Shown here: positions 6,800 to 15,757 of the stretch, piece by piece
Position numbering within the stretch: the first letter of the stretch is position 1
How the letters are laid out: each line of letters opens with the position of its first letter
Source: Romeriopsis navalis LEGE 11480
GTDB taxonomy: Bacteria > Cyanobacteriota > Cyanobacteriia > Leptolyngbyales > Leptolyngbyaceae
Assembly (NCBI RefSeq): GCF_015207035.1
Contig: NZ_JADEXQ010000039.1
Span: 1 to 50,117, forward strand
Direction of reading: 5' to 3'
Length of the DNA: 50,117 bases
Position numbers and translations under genes: made by a program
The notes under the pieces: model-generated
Told to the model about the DNA's origin: nothing
What the model saw: only the letters and a program-made list of their open reading frames with translations
The model's database searches: none

Positions 6800-7108
6800 A
6801 ACGGGCAAAATAGAACCGGCGTATTACCTTGCAAAGTTATTTTGCCGCGAATTCCGGCGACTATGACAAAATTGATTAACGCTTTCTCAGAGATTAATAA
6901 TTCCACAGACAATCAAACAAGATTGGATGAGGAAGCTGGCTCGGGGATCGTCAATTCACCGCAATATGAGTAAGCTAGTAGAGAGTCGAGCATTAAATAT
7001 TACTCAAGCGCTATTCCATACTATTAATCATCAATCCCAAAATGCGGATCATGATGCCTGTGGAATCTAAACAAAATTTCTATTCTTGCATTCATCAACC
7101 CTATACCT
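6800..7108. other. Divergent intergenic region, integrase / metF
   Basis: About 310 AT-rich bases that must hold promoters for both flanking genes. A TTGATT-17 bases-TAATAA pair (6872-6900) points toward metF but its -10 matches poorly, so I do not call a promoter. No other structure was seen. Confidence 0.4.
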
Positions 7109-8047
7109 ATGACCCAACCGACTACCGGACAACTGCGCCAAGCCATTAAGCGCCAGGAATTCTTGATCACAGCGGAAGTTTCTCCCCCGAAAGGCGGCGA
7201 TCCAACGCATATGATTTCCATGGCTCAACAGCTTAAAGGGCGGGTCCACGCCGTCAACATCACCGACGGTAGCCGGGCTGTGATGCGAATGTCTTCGCTG
7301 GTCTCAGCGAGTCTTCTGCTCCAACATGGAATTGAGCCGATTTACCAAGCGGCCTGTCGCGATCGCAATGCCATTGCCCTCCAAGCCGACTTACTGGGCG
7401 CCCATGCCCTTGGCATTCACAACGTGCTTGCACTAACTGGGGATCCAGTAAAAGCTGGCGACCATCCCAAGTCAAAAGCCGTATTTGAATTAGAGTCGGT
7501 TCGCCTGCTGAAATTGATTCACAAGCTGAACAATGGATTTGACTGGAATGATCAGCCACTCACTGATGGGGCAACGGATTTATGTATGGGGGCTGCAGTT
7601 GATCCCCAAAATCCAAGTTGGTCTGGCTTAAAAATTCGATTTAAGCGCAAGCTCGACGCTGGCGCTCAGTTTTTCCAAAGTCAGCTAATCTCTGACTTTG
7701 ATCAGCTCGAAAGATTTATGGACGAACTCGGTCGCCCGGCCGGTAAGCCAATTCTCGCCGGCATCTTCCTGCTCAAATCCGCTAAAAATGCCCGCTTCCT
7801 TAATCGTGTTGTCCCCGGTGTTCAGATTCCAGACCACCTCATTGATCGACTCGAACGATCGGCTGATCCCTTGCAAGAAGGGATTCAAATTGCCGCCGAA
7901 CAGGTTCAACAGGCCAAAACTATTTGCCAAGGTGTGCACATGATGGCGATTAAGCGGGAAGACTTGATTCCAGAAATTCTGGACCGGGCGGGCGTCAAAC
8001 CCATGACCCCACCAGTGCAGGCGCCCGCCGAAACTGCCCGCGCTTAA
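7109..8047 (+). CDS. metF: Methylenetetrahydrofolate reductase family protein
   Basis: The 312-residue protein has the TIM-barrel fold signature of the family: an early ITAEVSPPKG strand with the catalytic-region Glu, ITDGSRAVMRMSS, GIEPIYQAACRDRN (folate/FAD region), LALTGDPVKAGDHP and a late PILAGIFLLKS strand. The enzyme reduces 5,10-methylene-THF to 5-methyl-THF for methionine synthesis, using FAD. Cyanobacterial members differ somewhat from E. coli MetF, for example HNVLALTGDP in place of RGDLP-type motifs, so its electron donor is uncertain. It is monocistronic, read toward glgC, and ends in a strong shared terminator. Confidence 0.88.
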   Translation: MTQPTTGQLRQAIKRQEFLITAEVSPPKGGDPTHMISMAQQLKGRVHAVNITDGSRAVMRMSSLVSASLLLQHGIEPIYQAACRDRNAIALQADLLGAHALGIHNVLALTGDPVKAGDHPKSKAVFELESVRLLKLIHKLNNGFDWNDQPLTDGATDLCMGAAVDPQNPSWSGLKIRFKRKLDAGAQFFQSQLISDFDQLERFMDELGRPAGKPILAGIFLLKSAKNARFLNRVVPGVQIPDHLIDRLERSADPLQEGIQIAAEQVQQAKTICQGVHMMAIKREDLIPEILDRAGVKPMTPPVQAPAETARA

Positions 8048-8101
8048 TCAGCATATTTAAGTGCAGCTGCGGCCGGCAACTGGCAAGCAAGCATAAAATC
8101 T

Positions 8102-8140
8102 AAAACCCCCGACAAAATCGGCGATTTTGTCGGGGGTTTT
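8102..8140. terminator. Bidirectional terminator between metF and glgC
   Basis: A perfect 39-base palindrome: 19-base arms at 8102-8120 and 8122-8140, centred on G8121. The realistic RNA loop is about five bases (CGGCG). The arms end in A4 and T4 and contain CCCCCGACAAAATC, giving a stable stem in both directions for these convergent genes. Confidence 0.88.
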
Positions 8141-8163
8141 ATTCAGACTTAATTGCAGCAGAA

Positions 8164-9459
8164 CTAGATAATTGTTCCGTCCGGAATCACCGCATTCTTC
8201 ACGACAACAACAATCCCGTTGCGAATAATATATCCCAGATTCTCACGATCGGCATCTTGGACATTTTCTTTGTTAACGATTTTGACGTTCGAGCCAATAT
8301 GGGCGTTCTTATCAATAATTGCGCCGCGAATAATTGACCCTTCACCAATACCCAAGGGGATATAGTCGGCTTTCAAGGCACTATTCGGCGTTTCATCCGA
8401 GGCTTCGTAATAGTCCGCGCCCATAATCAGCGTATCTTCAATCACACAACCAGCCGAGATCCGCGATCGCAAACCAAGAACCGAATGGTGCACCTTGCAG
8501 TTCTTCAGAATGCAACCTTCACCAACAATGGATTCCGTTACTTGGGCATCCAAGAACTTACTCGGCGGCAAATTACGATGACGCGTATAGATCGGCGCTT
8601 GCTCATCGTAGAAACTAAACGGCGGGCGCGGTTGCTGAGTCAGGGCCAAGTTGGCATCATAGAACGCCTTAATCGTCCCAATATCTTCCCAATAATCGTT
8701 ACAGAGGTAGGCTTGGATATTATGATCCTGGGCCGCATTGGGAATAATTTCCTTCCCAAAGTCCGTTTGATCAAGATTTTGGCGCAAGAGTTTGATCAAC
8801 GTATCGCGATTAAAGACGTAAATTCCCATCGACGCAATGTACGGCGACTTCTCCGCTTCTTCCGGACTCAGGCCCAGTAGCGTCGTATCAACCTGCATCG
8901 CTTTCAGTTCATCGCCCTTCGGCTTTTCACTAAAATCAACCACACGGCCCGTATCGTCCAACTTCATCAGACCAAAATCCGATGCCCGCTCATCATCGAT
9001 CGGCACGACCGACAAAGTAATATCCGCCTTGGTTTCTCGGTGGCGCTGAATAAATTGGCTGTAGTCCATGCGATAGAGATGATCCCCCGAAAGGATCAAA
9101 TACTCATCCACATCCCACTCTTGCATCAACCAAAGATATTGCCGCACCGCATCCGCCGTGCCCTGGAACCAATTTGGATTTTCCTTTGTTTGCTGCGCTG
9201 CCAGCACTTCTACAAACCCGTCATTAAAATCTGACGAAACGTTAAACGCCCTTGTGATGTGGCGATTCAAGGAAGCCGAGTTAAATTGCGTGAGGACAAA
9301 AATCTTAAAGATCTCTGAATTGATACAGTTACTCACCGGAATATCGATCAGACGATACTTACCGGCCAATGGCACTGCTGGTTTAGCCCGCTGCTTAGTC
9401 AATGGATAAAGCCGCGTCCCAGCGCCTCCACCCAAAATAATTGCTAACACTTTCTTCAC
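8164..9459 (-). CDS. glgC: Glucose-1-phosphate adenylyltransferase (ADP-glucose pyrophosphorylase)
   Basis: The enzyme makes ADP-glucose from glucose-1-phosphate and ATP, the committed step of glycogen synthesis. Visible motifs: nucleotide-binding [21 protein letters not shown], the substrate region [24 protein letters not shown], the FSEKPKGD loop, and a C-terminal left-handed beta helix of hexapeptide-like turns ending in VIPDGTII. Length is 431 residues, matching cyanobacterial GlgC. The open frame extends further upstream, but the correct start is GTG at 9459 ([12 protein letters not shown]), with GAGGAAGG about eight bases upstream. In cyanobacteria the enzyme is activated by 3-phosphoglycerate and inhibited by phosphate; that is family knowledge, not read here. 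Confidence 0.97.
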   Translation of the reverse strand: MKKVLAIILGGGAGTRLYPLTKQRAKPAVPLAGKYRLIDIPVSNCINSEIFKIFVLTQFNSASLNRHITRAFNVSSDFNDGFVEVLAAQQTKENPNWFQGTADAVRQYLWLMQEWDVDEYLILSGDHLYRMDYSQFIQRHRETKADITLSVVPIDDERASDFGLMKLDDTGRVVDFSEKPKGDELKAMQVDTTLLGLSPEEAEKSPYIASMGIYVFNRDTLIKLLRQNLDQTDFGKEIIPNAAQDHNIQAYLCNDYWEDIGTIKAFYDANLALTQQPRPPFSFYDEQAPIYTRHRNLPPSKFLDAQVTESIVGEGCILKNCKVHHSVLGLRSRISAGCVIEDTLIMGADYYEASDETPNSALKADYIPLGIGEGSIIRGAIIDKNAHIGSNVKIVNKENVQDADRENLGYIIRNGIVVVVKNAVIPDGTII

Positions 9460-9683
9460 AGGGCCCTTCCTCTCTTCTACACTCTTGCTAAAAAACGGTT
9501 CGCTGGCTTTAACGCTTATCCTTCCAGTGTGAGATGCTCTGACGCCATTTGCAAGAGGTTTGTGATACATCTCTGGCAATCTGGGGATCATTTTTATCGC
9601 GTTTTCGTAATTACCCAAAATTAGGTAGTTAATCGCACAAGGACCCTTGGTAAGATACGGATGCAATTATCCAACCCACGATC

Positions 9684-10796
9684 GTGACTGAAAAATCCTC
9701 TCTTCAACGCACTCCACTCTACGACTTGATGGTGCAGTCCCAGGCTCGCATGGTCGGTTTCTCGGGCTGGGAAATGCCAGTTCAGTTTAGTGGCATTTCG
9801 AAAGAACATGCGGCGGTCCGGCAACAAGCTGGTCTCTTCGATATCTCTCATATGGGCAAATTCCGCTTGCAGGGTCAGGATGTGCTCGCACTCCTACAAG
9901 GTCTCGTGCCATCGGATTTAGCCCGGCTCCAACCGGGTCAAGCACAATACACCGTTTTACTGAACCCCGAAGGCGGAATTATCGATGATGTAATTTTTTA
10001 CTACCAGGAGACTGAGGCGCAAACGCAACACTGGGTAGCGATCGTCAATGCCGCCACCAAAGATAAAGACAAAATCTGGATTGAACAACATATTGGCTCC
10101 CTCGCCGTCGAGTTAGTCGATCAATCCGCCGACCAAGGATTAATTGCCATCCAGGGGCCCCAAGCACTCCAGATGCTTCAACCATTGAGCCAAGTTGACC
10201 TGAACAACATTGCCGCATTTAGCCATGTTGAAACAGAAATGCTCGGCACCACAGCCTTCGTCGCTCGCACTGGTTATACCGGCGAAGACGGATTCGAAAT
10301 CATGATTCCCGCCGCCACAGCAAGCACCCTATGGCAATCTCTCACAGCAGCCGGTGCCACACCCTGTGGCCTCGGGGCACGTGACACACTCCGATTAGAG
10401 GCAGCAATGTCGCTTTATGGTCAAGATATTAATGACCAAACCAGCCCGCTGGAAGCTGGACTCGGATGGCTGGTGCATTGGGACAAAACTGTTGATTTCA
10501 TTGGCAAAGATGTCCTGGCCAAACAGAAAGCAGCAGGCGTTGAACGGCGCATCGTTGGCTTGCAACTTGAAGGCCGCAATATCGCCCGGCATGACTATCC
10601 GATCGTCCAAGCCGACCAGACAATTGGGATCGTTACCAGTGGCACCCTATCCCCGACCTTGGGCTATCCCATTGCCTTAGCCTACGTCCCAGCCGCGATG
10701 GCCAAAGTCGGCAACACCGTGGACGTGCAAATTCGCAATAAAGCGGTTCCCGCCACGATCGTCAAACGGCCCTTCTACCGATCACCCAATAAATAA
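9684..10796 (+). CDS. gcvT: Glycine cleavage system aminomethyltransferase (T-protein)
   Basis: The 370-residue T-protein transfers the methylene group from the aminomethyl-lipoyl H-protein to tetrahydrofolate. Seen: RTPLYDLMVQSQARMVGFSG at the N-terminus, DISHMGKFRL, the PSDLARLQPGQAQYTVLLN strand, TGYTGEDGFEI, the GLGARDTLRLEAAMSLYGQD signature and a C-terminal beta-barrel GTLSPTLGYPIALAYV. The start is GTG at 9684 (TEKSSLQR); no in-frame ATG fits. In cyanobacteria glycine cleavage supports photorespiratory C2 recycling. The gene is divergent from glgC across 224 bases and other gcv genes are not adjacent. Confidence 0.96.
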   Translation: MTEKSSLQRTPLYDLMVQSQARMVGFSGWEMPVQFSGISKEHAAVRQQAGLFDISHMGKFRLQGQDVLALLQGLVPSDLARLQPGQAQYTVLLNPEGGIIDDVIFYYQETEAQTQHWVAIVNAATKDKDKIWIEQHIGSLAVELVDQSADQGLIAIQGPQALQMLQPLSQVDLNNIAAFSHVETEMLGTTAFVARTGYTGEDGFEIMIPAATASTLWQSLTAAGATPCGLGARDTLRLEAAMSLYGQDINDQTSPLEAGLGWLVHWDKTVDFIGKDVLAKQKAAGVERRIVGLQLEGRNIARHDYPIVQADQTIGIVTSGTLSPTLGYPIALAYVPAAMAKVGNTVDVQIRNKAVPATIVKRPFYRSPNK

Positions 10797-10855
10797 AGTA
10801 GGCCATTGTTAGCAGGCCGCCATGATTGAGGCCGCCACTAAATCAGTTAAGGATC

Positions 10856-11602
10856 CTAGTAGAAAAGTTCTTCAGGCCGCAGAAACCGCTTTAAAAACCC
10901 CGGTGGCAATGCCGCCATCTGCGAATCATGGGCGGCAATTGCGGCCCGTTTTTTATGCATTACCGTTTTGATGTTGAGCCGTCGCCAGCCCTGAAGCTGC
11001 CGGAGTGGCCACCGCCAGAACAATGGTGCTTTCCAAAATATCCAAATCGGATACTGACAGACTTTATGGGGCCGACCCGTTTGGGCAATCGCCCGACAAA
11101 CAATATCGTAAGTCGCCTCGTGATCAGCATGACGATCGGCGTGATGCGGCACATAAACTTCGGCAATATCGTCGATCGCGAGTAACCGAATCACTTCCTG
11201 CTGCATCATCGCCCGTTGGGCGACCGGCAGCTGCCGCAACTGACCATCAGGATAATTCCAGAACGACACATCTGATGCTGCAACACCAATAAACTCTAGC
11301 GCTTGTAGGGCTTCCGCTTCCCGCACTCGGGCAGATTCGGCATCACGACCACCAAGATAAGCATCCCCATTGGTCAAAAAGACCACTTTCACCGGGATGC
11401 CGCGTTCTCGTTTCAATGCAATGAGTCCCCCACAGCCCAAAGTCTCGTCATCTTGATGCGGCGAAAACACAATCACCGGCGCATCACTCACCACGAAGGG
11501 TACCGGTGACAGCCAACGAATCCCACAAGTCACAAAATCGACTTTCCAAGTGCGAAGAAATGACAGCAATCGCCGGATTAAAGAGACTTTAGAGGGTGAC
11601 AT
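10856..11602 (-). CDS. PIG-L family deacetylase
   Basis: A LmbE/PIG-L zinc hydrolase of about 248 residues. The metal-binding motif PHQDDETLGCGG (PHPDDE type, with Gln replacing Pro) appears early, followed by an HADHEAT (HxDH) motif in the middle. Family members remove acetyl groups from N-acetylglucosaminyl compounds such as GlcNAc-phosphatidylinositol or mycothiol precursors. The substrate cannot be told here. The C-terminal third is rich in Trp and Arg (IWIFWKAPLFWRWPL), suggesting membrane contact. ATG at 11602 was chosen; a GTG at 11623 would add seven residues. It is convergent with gcvT. Confidence 0.88.
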   Translation of the reverse strand: MSPSKVSLIRRLLSFLRTWKVDFVTCGIRWLSPVPFVVSDAPVIVFSPHQDDETLGCGGLIALKRERGIPVKVVFLTNGDAYLGGRDAESARVREAEALQALEFIGVAASDVSFWNYPDGQLRQLPVAQRAMMQQEVIRLLAIDDIAEVYVPHHADRHADHEATYDIVCRAIAQTGRPHKVCQYPIWIFWKAPLFWRWPLRQLQGWRRLNIKTVMHKKRAAIAAHDSQMAALPPGFLKRFLRPEELFY

Positions 11603-12057
11603 AGGGGTAATTAGGAATAACACACTTTAGGTAATCATATACTCACTATTAGCACTGAAAACAAAAGGTAATGCAAACAGCTAAAGTACTGATGTTCACC
11701 ATCATAAATACGTAGAGAAACTGCTTATATAAATAGATGATGAATCTCAACGCCAACAAACATTGCTAGCTTAAATTCCTGACGAAGATTGAATGAAGTG
11801 TGCGGTTCTATACCCCTACCAATTGCTAGGTTAGATGTACAGTGACTTCGCTGTATGGATTTCCACGCCATCGATCTATGCAACCAATCTGCATAAGTCT
11901 ATGGTCAAAAAATATATGTTGGGATAGGTGTCTCAACGAACTGTCAACCAACTCGTAATGTTGACCAACAATTAAGTCATGTGTTTTAGCGCATGACTTT
12001 TTGTGGCATCAATCGTTACAGCGCAACTTTTGAGTTATTACACTAGTCGGAAATTAA
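11603..12057. other. Intergenic region with a possible short RNA
   Basis: No protein-coding gene is seen. The right end holds a GTCAAC/GTTGAC hairpin (11943-11965) directly followed by a good terminator (11974-12002). Two consecutive hairpins without an ORF suggest a short RNA, but I find no convincing promoter. The left 300 bases are AT-rich and featureless. Confidence 0.45.
11974..12002 (+). terminator. Intrinsic terminator in a gene-free region
   Basis: AAGTCATG (11974-11981) pairs with CATGACTT (11992-11999), extended by one U-G and one G-C pair, with loop TTTTAG and a T5 run (11998-12002). No plus-strand gene lies upstream, so it must end an unannotated transcript or block antisense reading. 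Confidence 0.7.
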
Positions 12058-13275
12058 ATGTCAGTTTATTTTTACGTACACTATTTTCCGGCGCATGAAC
12101 CACCGGTCCAAAATGGCGTGGTGCGTGCAGTACATGGTTTAGTTAGCAGCTTAGCCAAATGTGGGGAAGCGATCACCCTGCTTTCCGAAGGGCCACAGAC
12201 AGAACAGATCCAGACTGCAACCGGGTATCAACATCGGTGCTTCGCCAATTCGCGCTCCCATCCCTCTACGCATCTCGCACCAGATCTAATCCAATTCGTC
12301 CAACAACGACTCACCCCCCAAGACTTAGTCATCCTGAATGGCGGGTTTCACCTGAATGTCTATGCTTTGGCAAAACTGCTGAAACAACACAACATTCCTT
12401 ACGTGGTCGCACCTCATCTGACCTATGACCGGTATATGTTTGCCAAGTCTCGGACACGCAAATATCCCTATTGGTATTTGTGCGAAAAAGCGACATTACA
12501 AAACGCGAGTGCCGTCCAGGTCCTCGATCAAAGTCAAGCGATCTGGCTCCGCAGACGGGGTATCACCACACCAATTATCACCGTACAAAATGGGTTTGCG
12601 CCAACCGATATTCCAGCCAAATCTAGTTTGTCATGGCGCACTAATGCGGATCAGCGTGCCCAATTACTGTTTTTTGGACGGCTTTGTCGCCACATTAAGG
12701 GATTGGATTTGTTACTGGAAGCCCTGGCTCAATTCAACGCACCCAACCGCCCGCACTTAACATTGCAAGGCCCAGAAGTTGGCGATCGACAAATTCTAGA
12801 GGCCCAGACACAGGCCCTCAAGATTGACGATCGGGTCAATTTTTGTAGTCCCGAGTATGCGTCCACACCGGCCGCGATCATGGCGCAATACGATATCGTC
12901 TGCCTGCCCTCCCGCTCTGAGGGCTTTGGACTAACGGCTTTAGAAGCGATGCTGGCTGGCCGTGTTCTACTTGTATCCGAGCATGCTGGCATTGCCACAC
13001 ATATTCGCGCAAGTGGCTGTGGTATCGTCGTCAAACCCAATGCTGAATCAATTCATGCAGGCTTAGTCGAACTACTCAACTGTCGGCATCAATGGGCAAG
13101 CATGGGTTTACGCGGTCGGGAATATGCCATCCAGCATCTCTCTTGGCAACAGATTGCACTGGCCGCACGGCAAACCTACAGTACGTTTACCCCCATCCCG
13201 CCTGAGCGGCAATCCGCATCACCGACTTCCAACAAGGCTAAATGGTCTGAGAAAGCCTTAGCCGCACAGCGCTAA
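12058..13275 (+). CDS. GT4-type glycosyltransferase (GT-B fold)
   Basis: The 405-residue protein has a two-domain GT-B architecture. The N-terminal domain begins VYFYVHYFPAHEPPVQNGVV, an acceptor-binding glycine-loop region. The C-terminal nucleotide-sugar domain contains LLFFGRLCRHIKGLDLLLEA and PSRSEGFGLTALEAMLAGR, the E(x7)E motif of family GT4. It retains configuration when transferring a sugar from an activated donor at the cytoplasmic face. The substrate is unknown. It stands alone, about 20 kb from the polysaccharide locus, and is separated from the FIST gene by 121 bases. The C-terminal 25 residues are polar and low-complexity. Confidence 0.9.
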   Translation: MSVYFYVHYFPAHEPPVQNGVVRAVHGLVSSLAKCGEAITLLSEGPQTEQIQTATGYQHRCFANSRSHPSTHLAPDLIQFVQQRLTPQDLVILNGGFHLNVYALAKLLKQHNIPYVVAPHLTYDRYMFAKSRTRKYPYWYLCEKATLQNASAVQVLDQSQAIWLRRRGITTPIITVQNGFAPTDIPAKSSLSWRTNADQRAQLLFFGRLCRHIKGLDLLLEALAQFNAPNRPHLTLQGPEVGDRQILEAQTQALKIDDRVNFCSPEYASTPAAIMAQYDIVCLPSRSEGFGLTALEAMLAGRVLLVSEHAGIATHIRASGCGIVVKPNAESIHAGLVELLNCRHQWASMGLRGREYAIQHLSWQQIALAARQTYSTFTPIPPERQSASPTSNKAKWSEKALAAQR

Positions 13276-13396
13276 ATGGTTCAAACCCGCCGAACTGATT
13301 GCGCCGAGTGCCGGCCACATTTGTTAGGCATCCCAGCCCATCGGGGCATCCTAAAACAGGATTGTCATCGGCAATCATCCCATCCTGCTGCTCCGG

Positions 13397-14596
13397 ATGG
13401 TCTGTAATCATATGAAGGATGCCCCTATTGTGTTTCAGGCTGTAATTAGCCATAGCAATGACCCAGATACCCTCAGTGCTGCGATCGAATTGATTGAGCA
13501 CAGCCAAAGGCAACTTGCCGGGGCGATCGCGCAAACCGGAATTTTATTTGCGGCACCTGACTTCGAACATCAAGTTCTGCTCCGCCACATTTCACAGGCA
13601 TTTCCACACCTCCAACTGATCGGTGGTAGTAGTGATGCCGAAATCTCTTCGGAAATGGGGTTTCAGGAAGATTCCTGTGTACTCGTTCTATTCCATAGCG
13701 ATGAAATCGAAATGGTCGTCGGCATTGGCCACGAGCTATCCCAGAATGCAGCGCAGGCAACCGCAACGGCGATTGCCCAAGCGCAATCCCAGCTCACACA
13801 GCCATCCAAACTCTGCATCACCTTCGCCGACGGCTTAACTCAGGATGGGAATCAGGTGCTCACCGGTCTACAAGCGGTGCTGGGCGATCACTTTCCAATT
13901 CTCGGCGGCATCACCAGCGATCAAATGCGGTTTCAGCAAACGCGGCAGTTTTTCCACAATGCTGAAATCAATAACGCCGTGATGAGTGATGCGGTGGTCG
14001 TATTGCTATTCGCCGGGCCACTCCAGTTTTCCCATCGGACGGCCCAAGGCTGGACCCCGCTCAGTCAGAAAGGCGAAATTACCAAAGTAGGCGGCACAAC
14101 ACTGACAGAAATTAACGGCCAGCCGACCTTAGAATTTTATCGCCCCTATCTCAACGGTGCTGCACCAACGGTTGAATATCCCCTAGCAATTTTTACAGCG
14201 CCTGATAATGAACAGTTTTATCTACGCGAGCCGATTCGATCGGACCCGATGACCGGCAGCCTGACCTCCACAGCCAGCTTCCCTGAAACAGGTACCGTAC
14301 AAATCGCCTACGGTGAACGCGAGAAACTGATTGCCGCATCCCAACAAGGATTTATCCAGGCTTTGGCCGATTACGATGGCAACCATCCAGCAATCGTCTT
14401 ACTGTTCTCCTGCGCGACCCGACGGGTAGTTTTAGGGACTCGTACAACCGAGGAATATCACGTCGTCCAATCCCTGAATCAATTACAGCTACCGATCATC
14501 GGCTTTTATACCTACGGTGAAATCGCGCCCCTCAATTACAATCAGCCCAGCGAAGTTCACCATGCCACGTTGGTCTCCTTGATCATCGGAACTTAA
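13397..14596 (+). CDS. FIST-domain sensor protein
   Basis: The 399-residue protein consists of a FIST N domain (about 30-220) followed by a FIST C domain (about 220-390). Supporting motifs are LIGGSSDAEISSE, FADGLTQDGNQVLTGL, FPILGGITSDQM near the middle, and in the C domain LLFSCATRRVVLGTRTTEE and IIGFYTYGEIAPL. FIST domains are thought to bind small ligands such as amino acids and to feed signalling proteins. There is no signal peptide or membrane segment, so it is cytoplasmic. The histidine kinase gene starts nine bases downstream, so the pair probably forms an operon in which this protein senses and the kinase signals. ATG at 13412 is an alternative start. Confidence 0.9.
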   Translation: MVCNHMKDAPIVFQAVISHSNDPDTLSAAIELIEHSQRQLAGAIAQTGILFAAPDFEHQVLLRHISQAFPHLQLIGGSSDAEISSEMGFQEDSCVLVLFHSDEIEMVVGIGHELSQNAAQATATAIAQAQSQLTQPSKLCITFADGLTQDGNQVLTGLQAVLGDHFPILGGITSDQMRFQQTRQFFHNAEINNAVMSDAVVVLLFAGPLQFSHRTAQGWTPLSQKGEITKVGGTTLTEINGQPTLEFYRPYLNGAAPTVEYPLAIFTAPDNEQFYLREPIRSDPMTGSLTSTASFPETGTVQIAYGEREKLIAASQQGFIQALADYDGNHPAIVLLFSCATRRVVLGTRTTEEYHVVQSLNQLQLPIIGFYTYGEIAPLNYNQPSEVHHATLVSLIIGT

Positions 14597-14605
14597 GGAT
14601 AAATC

Positions 14606-15721
14606 ATGGATATAACAACTGCAGCACAACGCATTCAGGAATTAGAAAAGACCAATCGCATTTTAGCCAAACAGCTATCGCGATCGGAAAGCAATCGACA
14701 GCAAATTGAGTTGCAACATGAAACATCCGCGACGTTCTTAAGACAGGTGATCCAGGAGCTTCAAACATCCCAAGTCCGGCTTGAGGAACGCACTCAAACC
14801 CTCGAAACAACACTTCAAGAATTACGTCTGACTCAGGGGAAACTGGTCGCCTCCGAAAAAATGTCAGCACTCGGAACGATGGTCGCTGGTGTCGCCCACG
14901 AAATTAATAACCCAATTAATTTTGTGCATGGCAATTTATCCCATGTCAATCTCTATAGCCAAGACTTGCTCCACCTGCTCAAGCTCTATCAGCAGGAATT
15001 CCCCGCAACATCCTCAAAATTAGCAATCGCAATCGAGGCGATCGATCTGCCATTTCTCGAGCAGGATCTCAAGAAAACCTTACAGTCCATGTCGAGCGGC
15101 ACCGACCGGATTCGCAAAATCGTCAATTCGCTCAAAATTTTTGCCCGGCTCGACGAAGCGGCCTATAAATACATTGATTTGCATGAAAGTCTAAACAGCA
15201 CAGTTTTAATGATCCAAAATCGTTTGGATGCAACTGAGGATCGGGCCGCCATCCAGTTGGTGACAGAATACCGCCCAATCCCCCAGGTCGAATGCTACGC
15301 CAGTGCGCTCAATCAAGTGTTCCTCCAATTGCTGAATAATGCGATCGATGCGATCAACGATCAGTCCATCCAACACCCCATATGGAAACAGATCCCCCAA
15401 GTTCGCATTCAGACAAACTACGACGGTGCGACCGACAGTATCACAATCACAATTGGCGATAATGGCTGCGGCATTCCGGAAACGATCCGGCCGAAGATCT
15501 TCGACCCATTTTTTACGACAAAGCCGATCGGCCAGGGCACCGGGCTCGGTCTATCCACCAGCTATCAAACGATCGTCGGACAGCACAAAGGCCAGCTTTA
15601 CTGCCGCTCCGTCCCTGCACATGGAACCGAATTTGTGATTCACTTGCCGCTACGCCAAAGCCTCGTGATCAGCGACACACCGCATCAACAAGACAATCAG
15701 GATCAGCAGCATGGCGATTAA
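14606..15721 (+). CDS. Soluble sensor histidine kinase paired with the FIST protein
   Basis: A 371-residue cytoplasmic kinase. Residues 1-80 are a long coiled coil ([15 protein letters not shown] onward). The HisKA H-box [20 protein letters not shown] carries the phosphoaccepting His98. The ATPase domain shows the N box (LLNNAIDAI), G1 (DNGCGIP) and G2 ([11 protein letters not shown]). It has no input domain of its own, which fits signalling from the FIST protein encoded nine bases upstream. The AAGGATAA Shine-Dalgarno sequence lies in the short gap. The transmitter is very like those at 19897 and 30913. No response regulator follows; the next gene is convergent. Confidence 0.92.
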   Translation: MDITTAAQRIQELEKTNRILAKQLSRSESNRQQIELQHETSATFLRQVIQELQTSQVRLEERTQTLETTLQELRLTQGKLVASEKMSALGTMVAGVAHEINNPINFVHGNLSHVNLYSQDLLHLLKLYQQEFPATSSKLAIAIEAIDLPFLEQDLKKTLQSMSSGTDRIRKIVNSLKIFARLDEAAYKYIDLHESLNSTVLMIQNRLDATEDRAAIQLVTEYRPIPQVECYASALNQVFLQLLNNAIDAINDQSIQHPIWKQIPQVRIQTNYDGATDSITITIGDNGCGIPETIRPKIFDPFFTTKPIGQGTGLGLSTSYQTIVGQHKGQLYCRSVPAHGTEFVIHLPLRQSLVISDTPHQQDNQDQQHGD

Positions 15722-15757
15722 TCAAACCAGGCAACTGACAATATGCCGGCTCTCGTC

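Noticed and set aside
8164-9666. The long 500-codon frame as the full glgC gene
   Set aside because: The extra 69 residues do not resemble GlgC; GTG 9459 with a good Shine-Dalgarno sequence gives the standard 431-residue enzyme.
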